Source: Paenibacillus sp. FJAT-29882
Lineage (GTDB): Bacteria; Bacillota; Bacilli; Bacillales; DSM-1321
Assembly: GCF_001510645.1 (NCBI RefSeq)
Contig: NZ_LMVB01000001.1
Span: 2,242,981-2,306,980 of the forward strand
DNA: 64,000 nucleotides
Reading direction: 5' to 3'
In this document: positions 57,107 to 64,000 of the stretch, one piece after another
How the letters are laid out: each line of letters starts with the position of its first letter
Position numbering within the stretch: position 1 is the first letter of the stretch
Notes under the pieces: model-generated
Told to the model about the DNA's origin: nothing
Database searches by the model: none
Seen by the model: only the letters and a program-made list of their open reading frames with translations
Translations under genes and position numbers: made by a program

Positions 57107-57213
57107 TGCATTCACCTCCCCTCAAGCCATTATAGTGTTTTTTTTCAAAAGCGCAAGAATTTTTATCAAAAAATTCGATAGCCTTTTATTATCTTTAAAA
57201 TGAAAAGCGGTCT

Positions 57214-57957
57214 TTACATGACCATACCACCATCAACATGTAGTGTTTGTCCAGTCATATAAGCACTAGCTTCTGATGCTAGAAAAGTTACAACTCCAGC
57301 AACATCTTTTGGATCACCGAAGCGGGATAACGGAATTTGTGAAAGCATAGCACTTTGTATTTCATCTGTAAGCGTTTCAGTCATATCCGAAGTGATGAAC
57401 CCAGGCGCTACAGCATTCACTGTAATCCCTCTTGAAGCAAGCTCTTTCGCTACCGTTTTCGTTAATCCAATCACGCCCGCTTTAGCAGCAACATAATTTG
57501 CCTGTCCAGCGTTTCCACTAACACCAACGATAGAAGCAATATTAATAATTCTACCACTGCGCTGTTTCATCATTGGACGAGTAACCGCCTTTGTGCAAAG
57601 GAATACGCCCTTCAAGTTTGTGTTGATGACATCATCCCATTCATTTTCTTTCATTCTCATCAACAAATTATCTCTAGTAATTCCAGCATTATTCACCATA
57701 ATATCAATGCGTGGAAATTTTTCAGTAACGCTTTTGATCATCGCTGTCACAGAATCAGAATTAGCCACATCACATTGAATAGCAAAAGCTTCTCGACCTA
57801 ATAATTTAATTTCTTCCACCACTTCATTTGCTTTCGCTTCACTTCCAGCATAGTTTACTGCAACATGCGCACCTTGTCGGGCCAGTTCAAGCGCTATCTC
57901 CTTACCAATGCCACGTGAAGCACCTGTTACAAGTGCGTATTTCCCTTCTAATAACAT
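57214..57957 (-). CDS. fabG: 3-oxoacyl-ACP reductase FabG
   Basis: FabG performs the NADPH-dependent first reduction of fatty-acid elongation. It is 247 residues: a short-chain dehydrogenase with [22 protein letters not shown], catalytic Ser in IINIASIVG and Tyr/Lys in YVAAKAG. It follows fabD with 1 bp between them. Confidence 0.97.
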   Translation of the reverse strand: MLLEGKYALVTGASRGIGKEIALELARQGAHVAVNYAGSEAKANEVVEEIKLLGREAFAIQCDVANSDSVTAMIKSVTEKFPRIDIMVNNAGITRDNLLMRMKENEWDDVINTNLKGVFLCTKAVTRPMMKQRSGRIINIASIVGVSGNAGQANYVAAKAGVIGLTKTVAKELASRGITVNAVAPGFITSDMTETLTDEIQSAMLSQIPLSRFGDPKDVAGVVTFLASEASAYMTGQTLHVDGGMVM

Positions 57958-57958
57958 T

Positions 57959-58900
57959 TTATTCCCCCCTCAATGCTTCTACTGTCTTATTCAAACTCTC
58001 TGTATCATAGACGGAATAAATCGTAACAGAACGATCGATTTTCTTAATCAGTCCGCTCAAGACTTTCCCAGGACCGACTTCAATAAACGTATCTACCCCT
58101 AAAGAAAGCAATGTTTTCACACTATCTTCCCATAAGACAGGGGAGTACAGCTGTTCAATTAATTTTTCTTTAATAGCATTTGCAGCGGTTACTGGTTGTG
58201 CCGTTACATTAGAGATAACAGGAACTTTACAATCACGAACGTCAATTTCGTCCAAAACAGATTGAAGTTTAGATGCAGCCGGCTCCATAAGAACAGAATG
58301 GAAAGGACCACTAACATCAAGTGAGATAGCACGCTTAGCACCTTGTTCTTTCGCTTCTTTCCCCGCAAGTTCTACCCCTGTTGCGCTTCCTGAAATAACG
58401 ATTTGACCAGGACAATTAATATTCGCTAATTGAACTGGTTCTCCGTTTTTTGTAACAGATTCTGTAATGTCCGCTAATATTTCACGGTCCATCCCTAAAA
58501 TCGCGGCCATTGCTCCTTGACCATTCGGAACCGCTTCTTCCATAAATTCTCCACGCTTACTCACTGTATGTACGGCATCTTTAAAGTCGATTGCCTGACT
58601 AGCAACTAAAGCAGAATATTCTCCTAAACTATGTCCTGCTGTGTAATCAGGAGAGATCCCTTCACCCTTCAATGCTTCAAACAATGCATAACTCACAGTT
58701 AAAATAGCGGGTTGTGCATGATAAGTTAATGTAAGCTTTTCTTGTGGGCCATTGAAAATAAGATCTGATAACGAGTAGTCAAGTGTTGTATCAGCAGAAT
58801 GAAAAATTTGTTGTACTTTTTCATTTTGTTCATACATTTCTTTCCCCATTCCAACGATTTGTGATCCTTGACCTGGAAAAACAAAAGCAATTTTCCCCAT
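57959..58900 (-). CDS. fabD: Malonyl-CoA:ACP transacylase FabD
   Basis: FabD transfers malonyl from CoA to ACP. It is 313 residues with the N-terminal [12 protein letters not shown] motif, nucleophile Ser in [10 protein letters not shown] and catalytic His in GPFHSVLM. It is full length. Confidence 0.97.
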   Translation of the reverse strand: MGKIAFVFPGQGSQIVGMGKEMYEQNEKVQQIFHSADTTLDYSLSDLIFNGPQEKLTLTYHAQPAILTVSYALFEALKGEGISPDYTAGHSLGEYSALVASQAIDFKDAVHTVSKRGEFMEEAVPNGQGAMAAILGMDREILADITESVTKNGEPVQLANINCPGQIVISGSATGVELAGKEAKEQGAKRAISLDVSGPFHSVLMEPAASKLQSVLDEIDVRDCKVPVISNVTAQPVTAANAIKEKLIEQLYSPVLWEDSVKTLLSLGVDTFIEVGPGKVLSGLIKKIDRSVTIYSVYDTESLNKTVEALRGE

Positions 58901-58927
58901 AGCTTTCTCTCCCTACATGTATTATTT

Positions 58928-59905
58928 TCATTCGATTGCAGTCTTAATCGTTGTTACCATTTCATTAGAAACCATAATTCTTGTCTGCCTTACTGCATTG
59001 TAGATGGCATTAGCATCTGATGATCCATGTGCCTTAATGACAGGGGCCTTTAATCCAAATAAGGCTGCTCCACCGTATTCAGAGTAATCCATTTGGTTTT
59101 TAATTACCCTTAGCTCTGGCTTTAATACAGCTGCTGCCAACTTGCTTTTCATATTGCTCATTAATGCACTTTTTAACATCGTAAATACACTCATGGCTGT
59201 CCCTTCAATGGATTTGAGTACGATGTTGCCAGTAAACCCATCAGTAACAACCACATCTGCAGGACCTTCAAGCAAGTCTCTAGCTTCAACATTCCCAACA
59301 AAGTTAATATTAGCTTCTTTTAAGAGTGTAAAAGCTTGTTTTGTTAATTCATTCCCTTTTTTCTCCTCGGTACCAATATTAAGTAAGCCAACACGAGGGC
59401 TTGAAATTCCCCTAGCCTTCTCAGCATAGATCGAACCCATAATGGCATATTGGACAAGATGTTCAGGCTTCGCATCTGCATTCGCACCGACATCAAGCAA
59501 GACAAATCCTCTACCATCGATTGTTGGTAATGTCGGCGAAAGTGCCGGACGCTCGATACCCGGAATACGACCAACAACGAAAAGCCCTGTAGCCATTAAA
59601 GCACCCGTGTTACCCGCAGAGATGCATGCATCCGCTATTCCATCTGCTACTTGCTGGGCCGCTAATACCATCGATGCCGTCTTTTTTCTTCGTACTGCAC
59701 GAACAGGCTCATCCGTACTTAGAATTTTTTCTTCTGTATGTATGATTGTGATCCGTTCATTATTGGTTAAGTGAGCGTTGATTTGAGTTTCATCTCCGAC
59801 AAGAATAATCTCTACATCATGAAATGCTTGAACAGCCTTCATCGCTCCGAGTACTGTTTCTTTCGGACCATGGTCTCCACCCATTACATCCATCGCTATC
59901 TTCAT
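58928..59905 (-). CDS. plsX: Phosphate acyltransferase PlsX
   Basis: PlsX converts acyl-ACP to acyl-phosphate for PlsY, starting phospholipid synthesis. It is 325 residues, beginning [14 protein letters not shown] and containing [18 protein letters not shown] and [13 protein letters not shown]. Its ATG overlaps the fapR stop (ATGA). Confidence 0.97.
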   Translation of the reverse strand: MKIAMDVMGGDHGPKETVLGAMKAVQAFHDVEIILVGDETQINAHLTNNERITIIHTEEKILSTDEPVRAVRRKKTASMVLAAQQVADGIADACISAGNTGALMATGLFVVGRIPGIERPALSPTLPTIDGRGFVLLDVGANADAKPEHLVQYAIMGSIYAEKARGISSPRVGLLNIGTEEKKGNELTKQAFTLLKEANINFVGNVEARDLLEGPADVVVTDGFTGNIVLKSIEGTAMSVFTMLKSALMSNMKSKLAAAVLKPELRVIKNQMDYSEYGGAALFGLKAPVIKAHGSSDANAIYNAVRQTRIMVSNEMVTTIKTAIE

Positions 59906-60486
59906 CGTTTTTCATCCTTTTCTAGCTGACATGATCGGAACATCTCGAACTCTCCCTTAAAAACCAGTTCATTCCCTACAAAACTACTTACTTCAACGAG
60001 AGAACGATCTGCCAAATGATCAGTCTTCTGCACCTTCGCCTTGGCAATAACTCTTTCGTTTTCCTTTACTGAGCGGGTAAACAAGATAGAAGCTTTTGCT
60101 GTTAAAGCCAACTCGTCATTAATGACAGCAACCGCTAAAGAGTTTGCCTGTGCAAATAAATGATGTCCCCTTGCTATCCCGTTTCGTTGGAAAACATGTT
60201 CTTTTTTTATATCTAAAATTGAAATAGCTTGTTGATCTAAATGTATATCAATTACTTCACCGATGACTTCTTCCAACGGTAAAGCTCGTACTTCATCAGT
60301 TAATGTTTGCTCCGCTACATTTTTAATGCGCTCACGAAGCTCAGGTATTGATAATTCAAGTCGGTCTAAACGTATAGTTTGTACACTAACCGAAAATTTA
60401 TTAGCCAGCTCCTCATCTGTAACAAAAGGGTTTTCCTTTATCGTTTCGATTAACAACTGCTGGCGTTCCTTCTTATTTCTTCGCAT
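59902..60486 (-). CDS. fapR: Fatty acid biosynthesis transcriptional regulator FapR
   Basis: FapR represses lipid synthesis genes until malonyl-CoA binds it. From the ATG at 60486 it is 194 residues: an N-terminal HTH ([14 protein letters not shown], then [22 protein letters not shown]) and a C-terminal hot-dog ligand domain. I prefer 60486 to 60501 because relatives start MRRNK and a GGTGA site precedes it. It heads its own operon with a FapR operator over the promoter. Confidence 0.95.
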   Translation of the reverse strand: MRRNKKERQQLLIETIKENPFVTDEELANKFSVSVQTIRLDRLELSIPELRERIKNVAEQTLTDEVRALPLEEVIGEVIDIHLDQQAISILDIKKEHVFQRNGIARGHHLFAQANSLAVAVINDELALTAKASILFTRSVKENERVIAKAKVQKTDHLADRSLVEVSSFVGNELVFKGEFEMFRSCQLEKDEKR

Positions 60487-60509
60487 CTTGAAGGTCACCA
60501 TCCATAGTA

Positions 60510-60526
60510 TTATGACTAGGTACTAA
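60510..60526 (-). promoter_or_regulatory. FapR operator
   Basis: On the minus strand TTAGTACCTAGTCATAA is an imperfect palindrome matching the known FapR site pattern. It lies just downstream of the -10 and over the predicted start, so autorepression is likely. Confidence 0.75.
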
Positions 60527-60530
60527 TAGT

Positions 60531-60559
60531 AGTATATAGATAAAAAAAGCAGATTGCAA
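60531..60559 (-). promoter_or_regulatory. Sigma-A promoter of the fapR operon
   Basis: TTGCAA (60554-60559), 17-bp spacer and TATACT (60531-60536), directly followed by the FapR operator. Confidence 0.75.
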
Positions 60560-60697
60560 GAACAAAAGCGCAAGCGCCTTGGTCAACCCCGACAAGCAAA
60601 AGACGAACAAGATATATGGAGAGTGGTTTTCTCTCCATATATCTTGTTCGTCTTTTGACCTCGAGGGGTTAGGCGCTGGAGCTGGATGTGGCCAGAC
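60557..60697. repeat. Structured repeat, copy 1, with a perfect 27-bp stem
   Basis: It starts with CAAGAACAAAAGCGCAAGC, identical to the start of copy 2. Bases 60597-60623 and 60631-60657 are exact complements (27 bp) around a 7-base loop. Outer pairs AGCGCCT/AGGCGCT and AACCCC/GGGGTT extend the fold. There is no coding content. It may also act as a two-way terminator between recG and fapR. Confidence 0.75.
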
Positions 60698-60740
60698 AAA
60701 TTAAATTAACCACTTAACTAATTTCGTATAGTTTCCTAGA

Positions 60741-60877
60741 CAAGAACAAAAGCGCAAGCAGATTGATCAACCTAAAATCTACATAAGCCAAGCAAAGCTG
60801 CATGAGGAACGGCCTTCTCCCCCATCAGATTGCTTGGCTTACGGTCTAGAGGAGTTAGGATGCTTGAATTAGACATC
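60741..60877. repeat. Structured repeat, copy 2
   Basis: It shares the first 19 bases with copy 1 and the same overall fold, with AAGCCAAGCAA (60785-60795) and its exact complement (60830-60840), but the stem sequence is different. Outer stem pairs are weaker. Confidence 0.65.
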
Positions 60878-60950
60878 AAAACTCGTTTAAAACATATATC
60901 TCTCATATTTTTCAAACTAAACTGTCACCAGTCCTGGGCTACAAAAAACA

Positions 60951-60968
60951 AGTTATGTTAACATAACT
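60951..60968. repeat. 18-bp perfect palindrome downstream of recG
   Basis: AGTTATGTTAACATAACT lies about 70 bp past the recG stop. It has no T-run on the minus strand, so it is not an obvious terminator. Confidence 0.45.
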
Positions 60969-61035
60969 GTCCCCCGTTCGTAACAGGTGCTAGGAAAAGC
61001 ATCAATACTTGTTAAACACGTACTTAAAAAATCTA

Positions 61036-63084
61036 TCAATCAAGCTTCTCACCATTCAATACGCCCGTTTCTTCAAGGCTCTTTCTAAGTAGTTCGTATT
61101 GGGGGTCATTCCAGAAACTTTCTGAAGCAATTAATCGAGCTGCATCATCTCTCGCTACCTCAAGTGTACGGTAATCATGAACCATATCAGCTACTTTAAA
61201 ATCAGGTAATCCACTTTGTTTTTTTCCAAAAAAATCACCAGGACCACGCAGCTCCAAATCCTTTTCAGATAGAACGAAGCCATCATTCGTTTCTGTCATA
61301 ATCTTCATCCGCTCTTTACCGTTTTCTGATTTAGGATCTGCAAGAAGGATACAATACGACTGATCACTCCCCCTACCGACACGGCCTCTCAGTTGATGTA
61401 ATTGGGCAAGACCAAACCGCTCTGCATCATATATGACCATAACCGTCGCATTCGGAACATTCACACCCACTTCAACCACAGTTGTGGAGACAAGTATCTG
61501 AGCCTCATTATCACTGAATTGCTTCATAATACTTTCTTTCTCGTCAGCAGGTAAACGACCATGCATTAACCCTACATGAAAACGCCCCGCATAATAGTGG
61601 GTGAGCATCCCATGAACTTCCAACACATTTTGCAAATCGAGTTTTTCAGACTCTTCGATAAGTGGACAAATGACATATGCTTGACGTCCCTGACGTAATT
61701 CTTTTTCAATAAAATGGAGTATTCGGTCGAGCATATCATGTTTTGCCCAATACGTTTCAATTACTTTTCTACCTGCAGGCATTTCGTCGATAGTAGAAAC
61801 GTCCATTTCTCCAAAAACCGTAATCGCCAATGTTCGCGGAATTGGCGTCGCAGTCATGAAGAGTACATCAGGACTTGCCCCTTTTTCTCGGAGAATTCTC
61901 CGCTGTTGCACACCGAAACGATGCTGCTCGTCCGTAATCACTAAACCTAAGTTGCAAAAATTCACTTCTTCTTGAATGAGCGCATGGGTACCAATTAAAA
62001 TATCTATTTCTCCCTTTTCCAAAGCTAAAAGAAGCTCACGGCGCCTTTTCCCTTTGACCGAACTCGTAAGAAGATCGGTCGAAATTCCTACTGGTTCAAG
62101 CATAGCCTTTAAGGAATGGGCGTGTTGCTCCGCCAATATTTCTGTAGGCACCATTAGTGCACCTTGATATCCTGCTGTGACAGAAGAAAAAAGAGCAATT
62201 GCAGCCACAACGGTTTTCCCTGATCCTACATCTCCTTGAAGCAGACGATTCATTCGAAAAGGAGATGTCATATCAACTGAAATTTCATTTACCACACGTT
62301 TTTGAGCATCTGTTAACGGAAAAGGTAAAGATTCGATGAACAGTTTTACCTTTTCCTCATCAAATATTTGCTGGATTCCGCGTGATTGCTCTCTTTGGAT
62401 TTTACGCATGGCCTGCATTTTTAGCTGAAATAATAAAAATTCCTCGTATACAAATCGTCTTCTAGCTTGCTTGACAGTCTGTGCATTTTCAGGGAAATGC
62501 ATTGAATGAAGTGCATTTGGACGAGGCATCAGCTTATAACGAGTTAGTAATGAATCCGGCAAGTTTTCTTCAAGCAGCGCTCCATACTGTGCAAAAGCAT
62601 TTGTAATATATCTGCGTAGTCCTTTGACAGATATACTTCCGCGCACCGAATAAACGGGTTCAAACTCATTCTCCACCTTATGAGAACCAAAATGGCATTC
62701 ATTTCCGGTTATCATTTGGCGATGACGATCCCATTTACCTGTCACAGTAATCACATCATTTATGTTCATTTTGCTTTTTAAATAAGGCTGATTAAAAAAA
62801 ATAACCGTGATTAAGTATCTGCCGGTTAATAATTTTAGCATCAGCCTCGACTTTTTCTTGCCGTAATAAGTAAGCGATGGCTGGCTGTGAAGTTTCCCTT
62901 CAACTGTAACCCGTTCATCATGCTCAGTCGTTTCTAAATCTTTTAATCGATAATCCTCGTATCTGAATGGTAAATATTCAAATAGGTCCAAAACAGTTGT
63001 AACGGCCAGCTCTTCTAGGACCACTGCTGTTTCATTTCCAATTCCCTTAATGGCGGTCACAGGATCTAATAATGACAGATTCAC
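61036..63084 (-). CDS. recG: ATP-dependent DNA helicase RecG
   Basis: RecG reverses stalled forks and unwinds branched DNA. It is 682 residues: an N-terminal wedge (OB) domain, Walker A GDVGSGKTVVAA and a DEQH motif (LVITDEQHRFG), then helicase motifs including STTVVEVGVNVPNAT and QLRGRVGRG. The start is GTG at 63084, overlapping the sdaAA stop as GTGA. Confidence 0.98.
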   Translation of the reverse strand: MNLSLLDPVTAIKGIGNETAVVLEELAVTTVLDLFEYLPFRYEDYRLKDLETTEHDERVTVEGKLHSQPSLTYYGKKKSRLMLKLLTGRYLITVIFFNQPYLKSKMNINDVITVTGKWDRHRQMITGNECHFGSHKVENEFEPVYSVRGSISVKGLRRYITNAFAQYGALLEENLPDSLLTRYKLMPRPNALHSMHFPENAQTVKQARRRFVYEEFLLFQLKMQAMRKIQREQSRGIQQIFDEEKVKLFIESLPFPLTDAQKRVVNEISVDMTSPFRMNRLLQGDVGSGKTVVAAIALFSSVTAGYQGALMVPTEILAEQHAHSLKAMLEPVGISTDLLTSSVKGKRRRELLLALEKGEIDILIGTHALIQEEVNFCNLGLVITDEQHRFGVQQRRILREKGASPDVLFMTATPIPRTLAITVFGEMDVSTIDEMPAGRKVIETYWAKHDMLDRILHFIEKELRQGRQAYVICPLIEESEKLDLQNVLEVHGMLTHYYAGRFHVGLMHGRLPADEKESIMKQFSDNEAQILVSTTVVEVGVNVPNATVMVIYDAERFGLAQLHQLRGRVGRGSDQSYCILLADPKSENGKERMKIMTETNDGFVLSEKDLELRGPGDFFGKKQSGLPDFKVADMVHDYRTLEVARDDAARLIASESFWNDPQYELLRKSLEETGVLNGEKLD

Positions 63085-63965
63085 TCTTGCGTAAGCGGCA
63101 TACCAAAGATTTTAGCTGCTAAAGCTCGACCAGTTGGTGTATCCGCCAATCCTCCTTCACCCGTTTCTCTTAGTGCAGATGGCATCGATTGACCAATTTT
63201 GAACATTGCACTAATTACTTCATCACAAGGAATACGACTTGTTATACCAGCTAGAGCCATATCAGCCGCTACCATAGCGTTTGCCGCTCCCATTGCATTC
63301 CGTTTTACACAAGGTACTTCCACGAGCCCCGCCACTGGATCGCAAACAAGTCCCAGCATATTTTTCAGTGTTATAGCCATTGCTTGTGCACATTGCTGTG
63401 GCGTGCCTCCTGCCATTTCCACAATTGCCGCTGCTGCCATTCCTGCCGCTGACCCTACTTCAGCCTGACAACCGCCAGCAGCGCCCGAAATGGATGCATT
63501 GTTAGCTACTACAAACCCAAAAGCGCCTGAAGTGAAAAGAAACTCAATTTTTTGTTCGTGGGTAGGATTTAACTTTTTTTGTACTGCAAAAAGTGTTCCT
63601 GGAACAACCCCTGCGGAACCAGCAGTCGGCGTTGCACATATCGTTCCCATCGCAGCATTCACTTCATTCGTCGCAACCGCTTTACTTACTGCATCAAGCA
63701 ACACTTCACCAGAAAGAAAGTTTCCTTTTTTTATATATTCTTGCATAAGAACAGCATCGCCACCCGTTAACCCTGAGACAGATGTAACTCCTGCTAGTCC
63801 CCTTTCCACCGCTTTTTCCATGACATCAAGATTATTTTCCATTTGTTTTAAGATTTGTTCACGCGTTTTTCCGGTTATTTCAATTTCCTGTTCAATCATG
63901 ATTGTAGAAATTTTCTTTTGTTTAGACTCTGCCATTTCTACTAATTCCGCTACATTTCGAAACAT
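63081..63965 (-). CDS. sdaAA: L-serine dehydratase alpha subunit SdaAA
   Basis: SdaAA with SdaAB forms an iron-sulfur L-serine deaminase that makes pyruvate and ammonia. It is 294 residues. Conserved Cys-containing motifs are seen (GTICATPTAGSAGVVPG, then GLVCDPVAGLVEVPCVKRN), which bind the cluster or the active site. The partner sdaAB would lie upstream, beyond the window. It overlaps recG, suggesting cotranscription. Confidence 0.96.
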   Translation of the reverse strand: MFRNVAELVEMAESKQKKISTIMIEQEIEITGKTREQILKQMENNLDVMEKAVERGLAGVTSVSGLTGGDAVLMQEYIKKGNFLSGEVLLDAVSKAVATNEVNAAMGTICATPTAGSAGVVPGTLFAVQKKLNPTHEQKIEFLFTSGAFGFVVANNASISGAAGGCQAEVGSAAGMAAAAIVEMAGGTPQQCAQAMAITLKNMLGLVCDPVAGLVEVPCVKRNAMGAANAMVAADMALAGITSRIPCDEVISAMFKIGQSMPSALRETGEGGLADTPTGRALAAKIFGMPLTQE

Positions 63966-64000
63966 TTAATATCCTCCTTAGACAAACTAAAAGTCTCTCG

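Noticed and set aside
60557..60877. Tandem repeats considered as a CRISPR array
   Set aside because: Only two units, each a large hairpin, with no regular spacers and no cas genes.

Overview
The window is a low-G+C Firmicutes chromosome segment from the family Bacillaceae. Gene order follows the Bacillus subtilis fla/che - codY - topA - sucCD - rnhB - rplS - ffh - smc - fab - recG region almost gene for gene, and every confident gene is on the minus strand. Read in the direction of transcription, the window runs from coordinate 64000 down to 1. I do not assign a genus. No rRNA, tRNA, CRISPR array, prophage or complete insertion sequence was seen.

Layout in transcription order. (1) 63965-61036: sdaAA and recG, overlapping. 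(2) 60486-56873: the fatty-acid/phospholipid operon fapR-plsX-fabD-fabG-acpP, with a FapR operator over its promoter and a strong terminator after acpP. (3) 56290-48346: rnc, smc, ftsY, then ylxM-ffh with a consensus promoter, then rpsP and khpA. (4) 48108-44060: ylqD, rimM, trmD, rplS (with an L19-type leader), a type I signal peptidase and rbgA. (5) 43763-40627: rnhB and the ylqG-ylqH pair, which resemble FliK and the FlhB C-terminus. (6) 40448-36866: murQ, murP and mupG, a MurNAc/MurNAc-GlcNAc recovery operon inserted between ylqH and sucC, where B. subtilis has no gene. (7) 36552-28080: sucCD (promoter overlapped by cre sites), dprA, topA, trmFO and xerC. (8) 28056-25171: hslV, hslU and codY. 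(9) 24129-1: the flagellar/chemotaxis operon from flgB to a cheA cut by the window edge (27 genes).

How the genes work together. The flagellar operon encodes rod, MS ring, C ring, export gate and ATPase, hook and cap, stator-assembly and placement GTPases, and chemotaxis signalling. Upstream, a block of housekeeping genes couples translation (rpsP, rplS, rimM, trmD, rbgA), protein targeting (ffh, ylxM, ftsY, lepB), chromosome handling (smc, topA, recG, xerC) and lipid synthesis. CodY, FapR and CcpA inputs can be read from sites near their targets.

The most interesting content lies between the genes. Several families of short structured repeats occupy intergenic gaps, including a pair with a perfect 27-bp stem upstream of fapR, MITE-like elements near sucD and flgB, a 143-bp element with 11-bp terminal inverted repeats after rplS, and a family with three copies. 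Other points worth checking are: swrD with no ATG and no clear ribosome-binding site beside a repeat; a 40-bp palindrome in front of murQ; a strong terminator inside the mur operon; and a 72-codon frame before rnhB interrupted by one amber codon. I found no clearly new multi-gene system; most coding content is core Bacillaceae genome.
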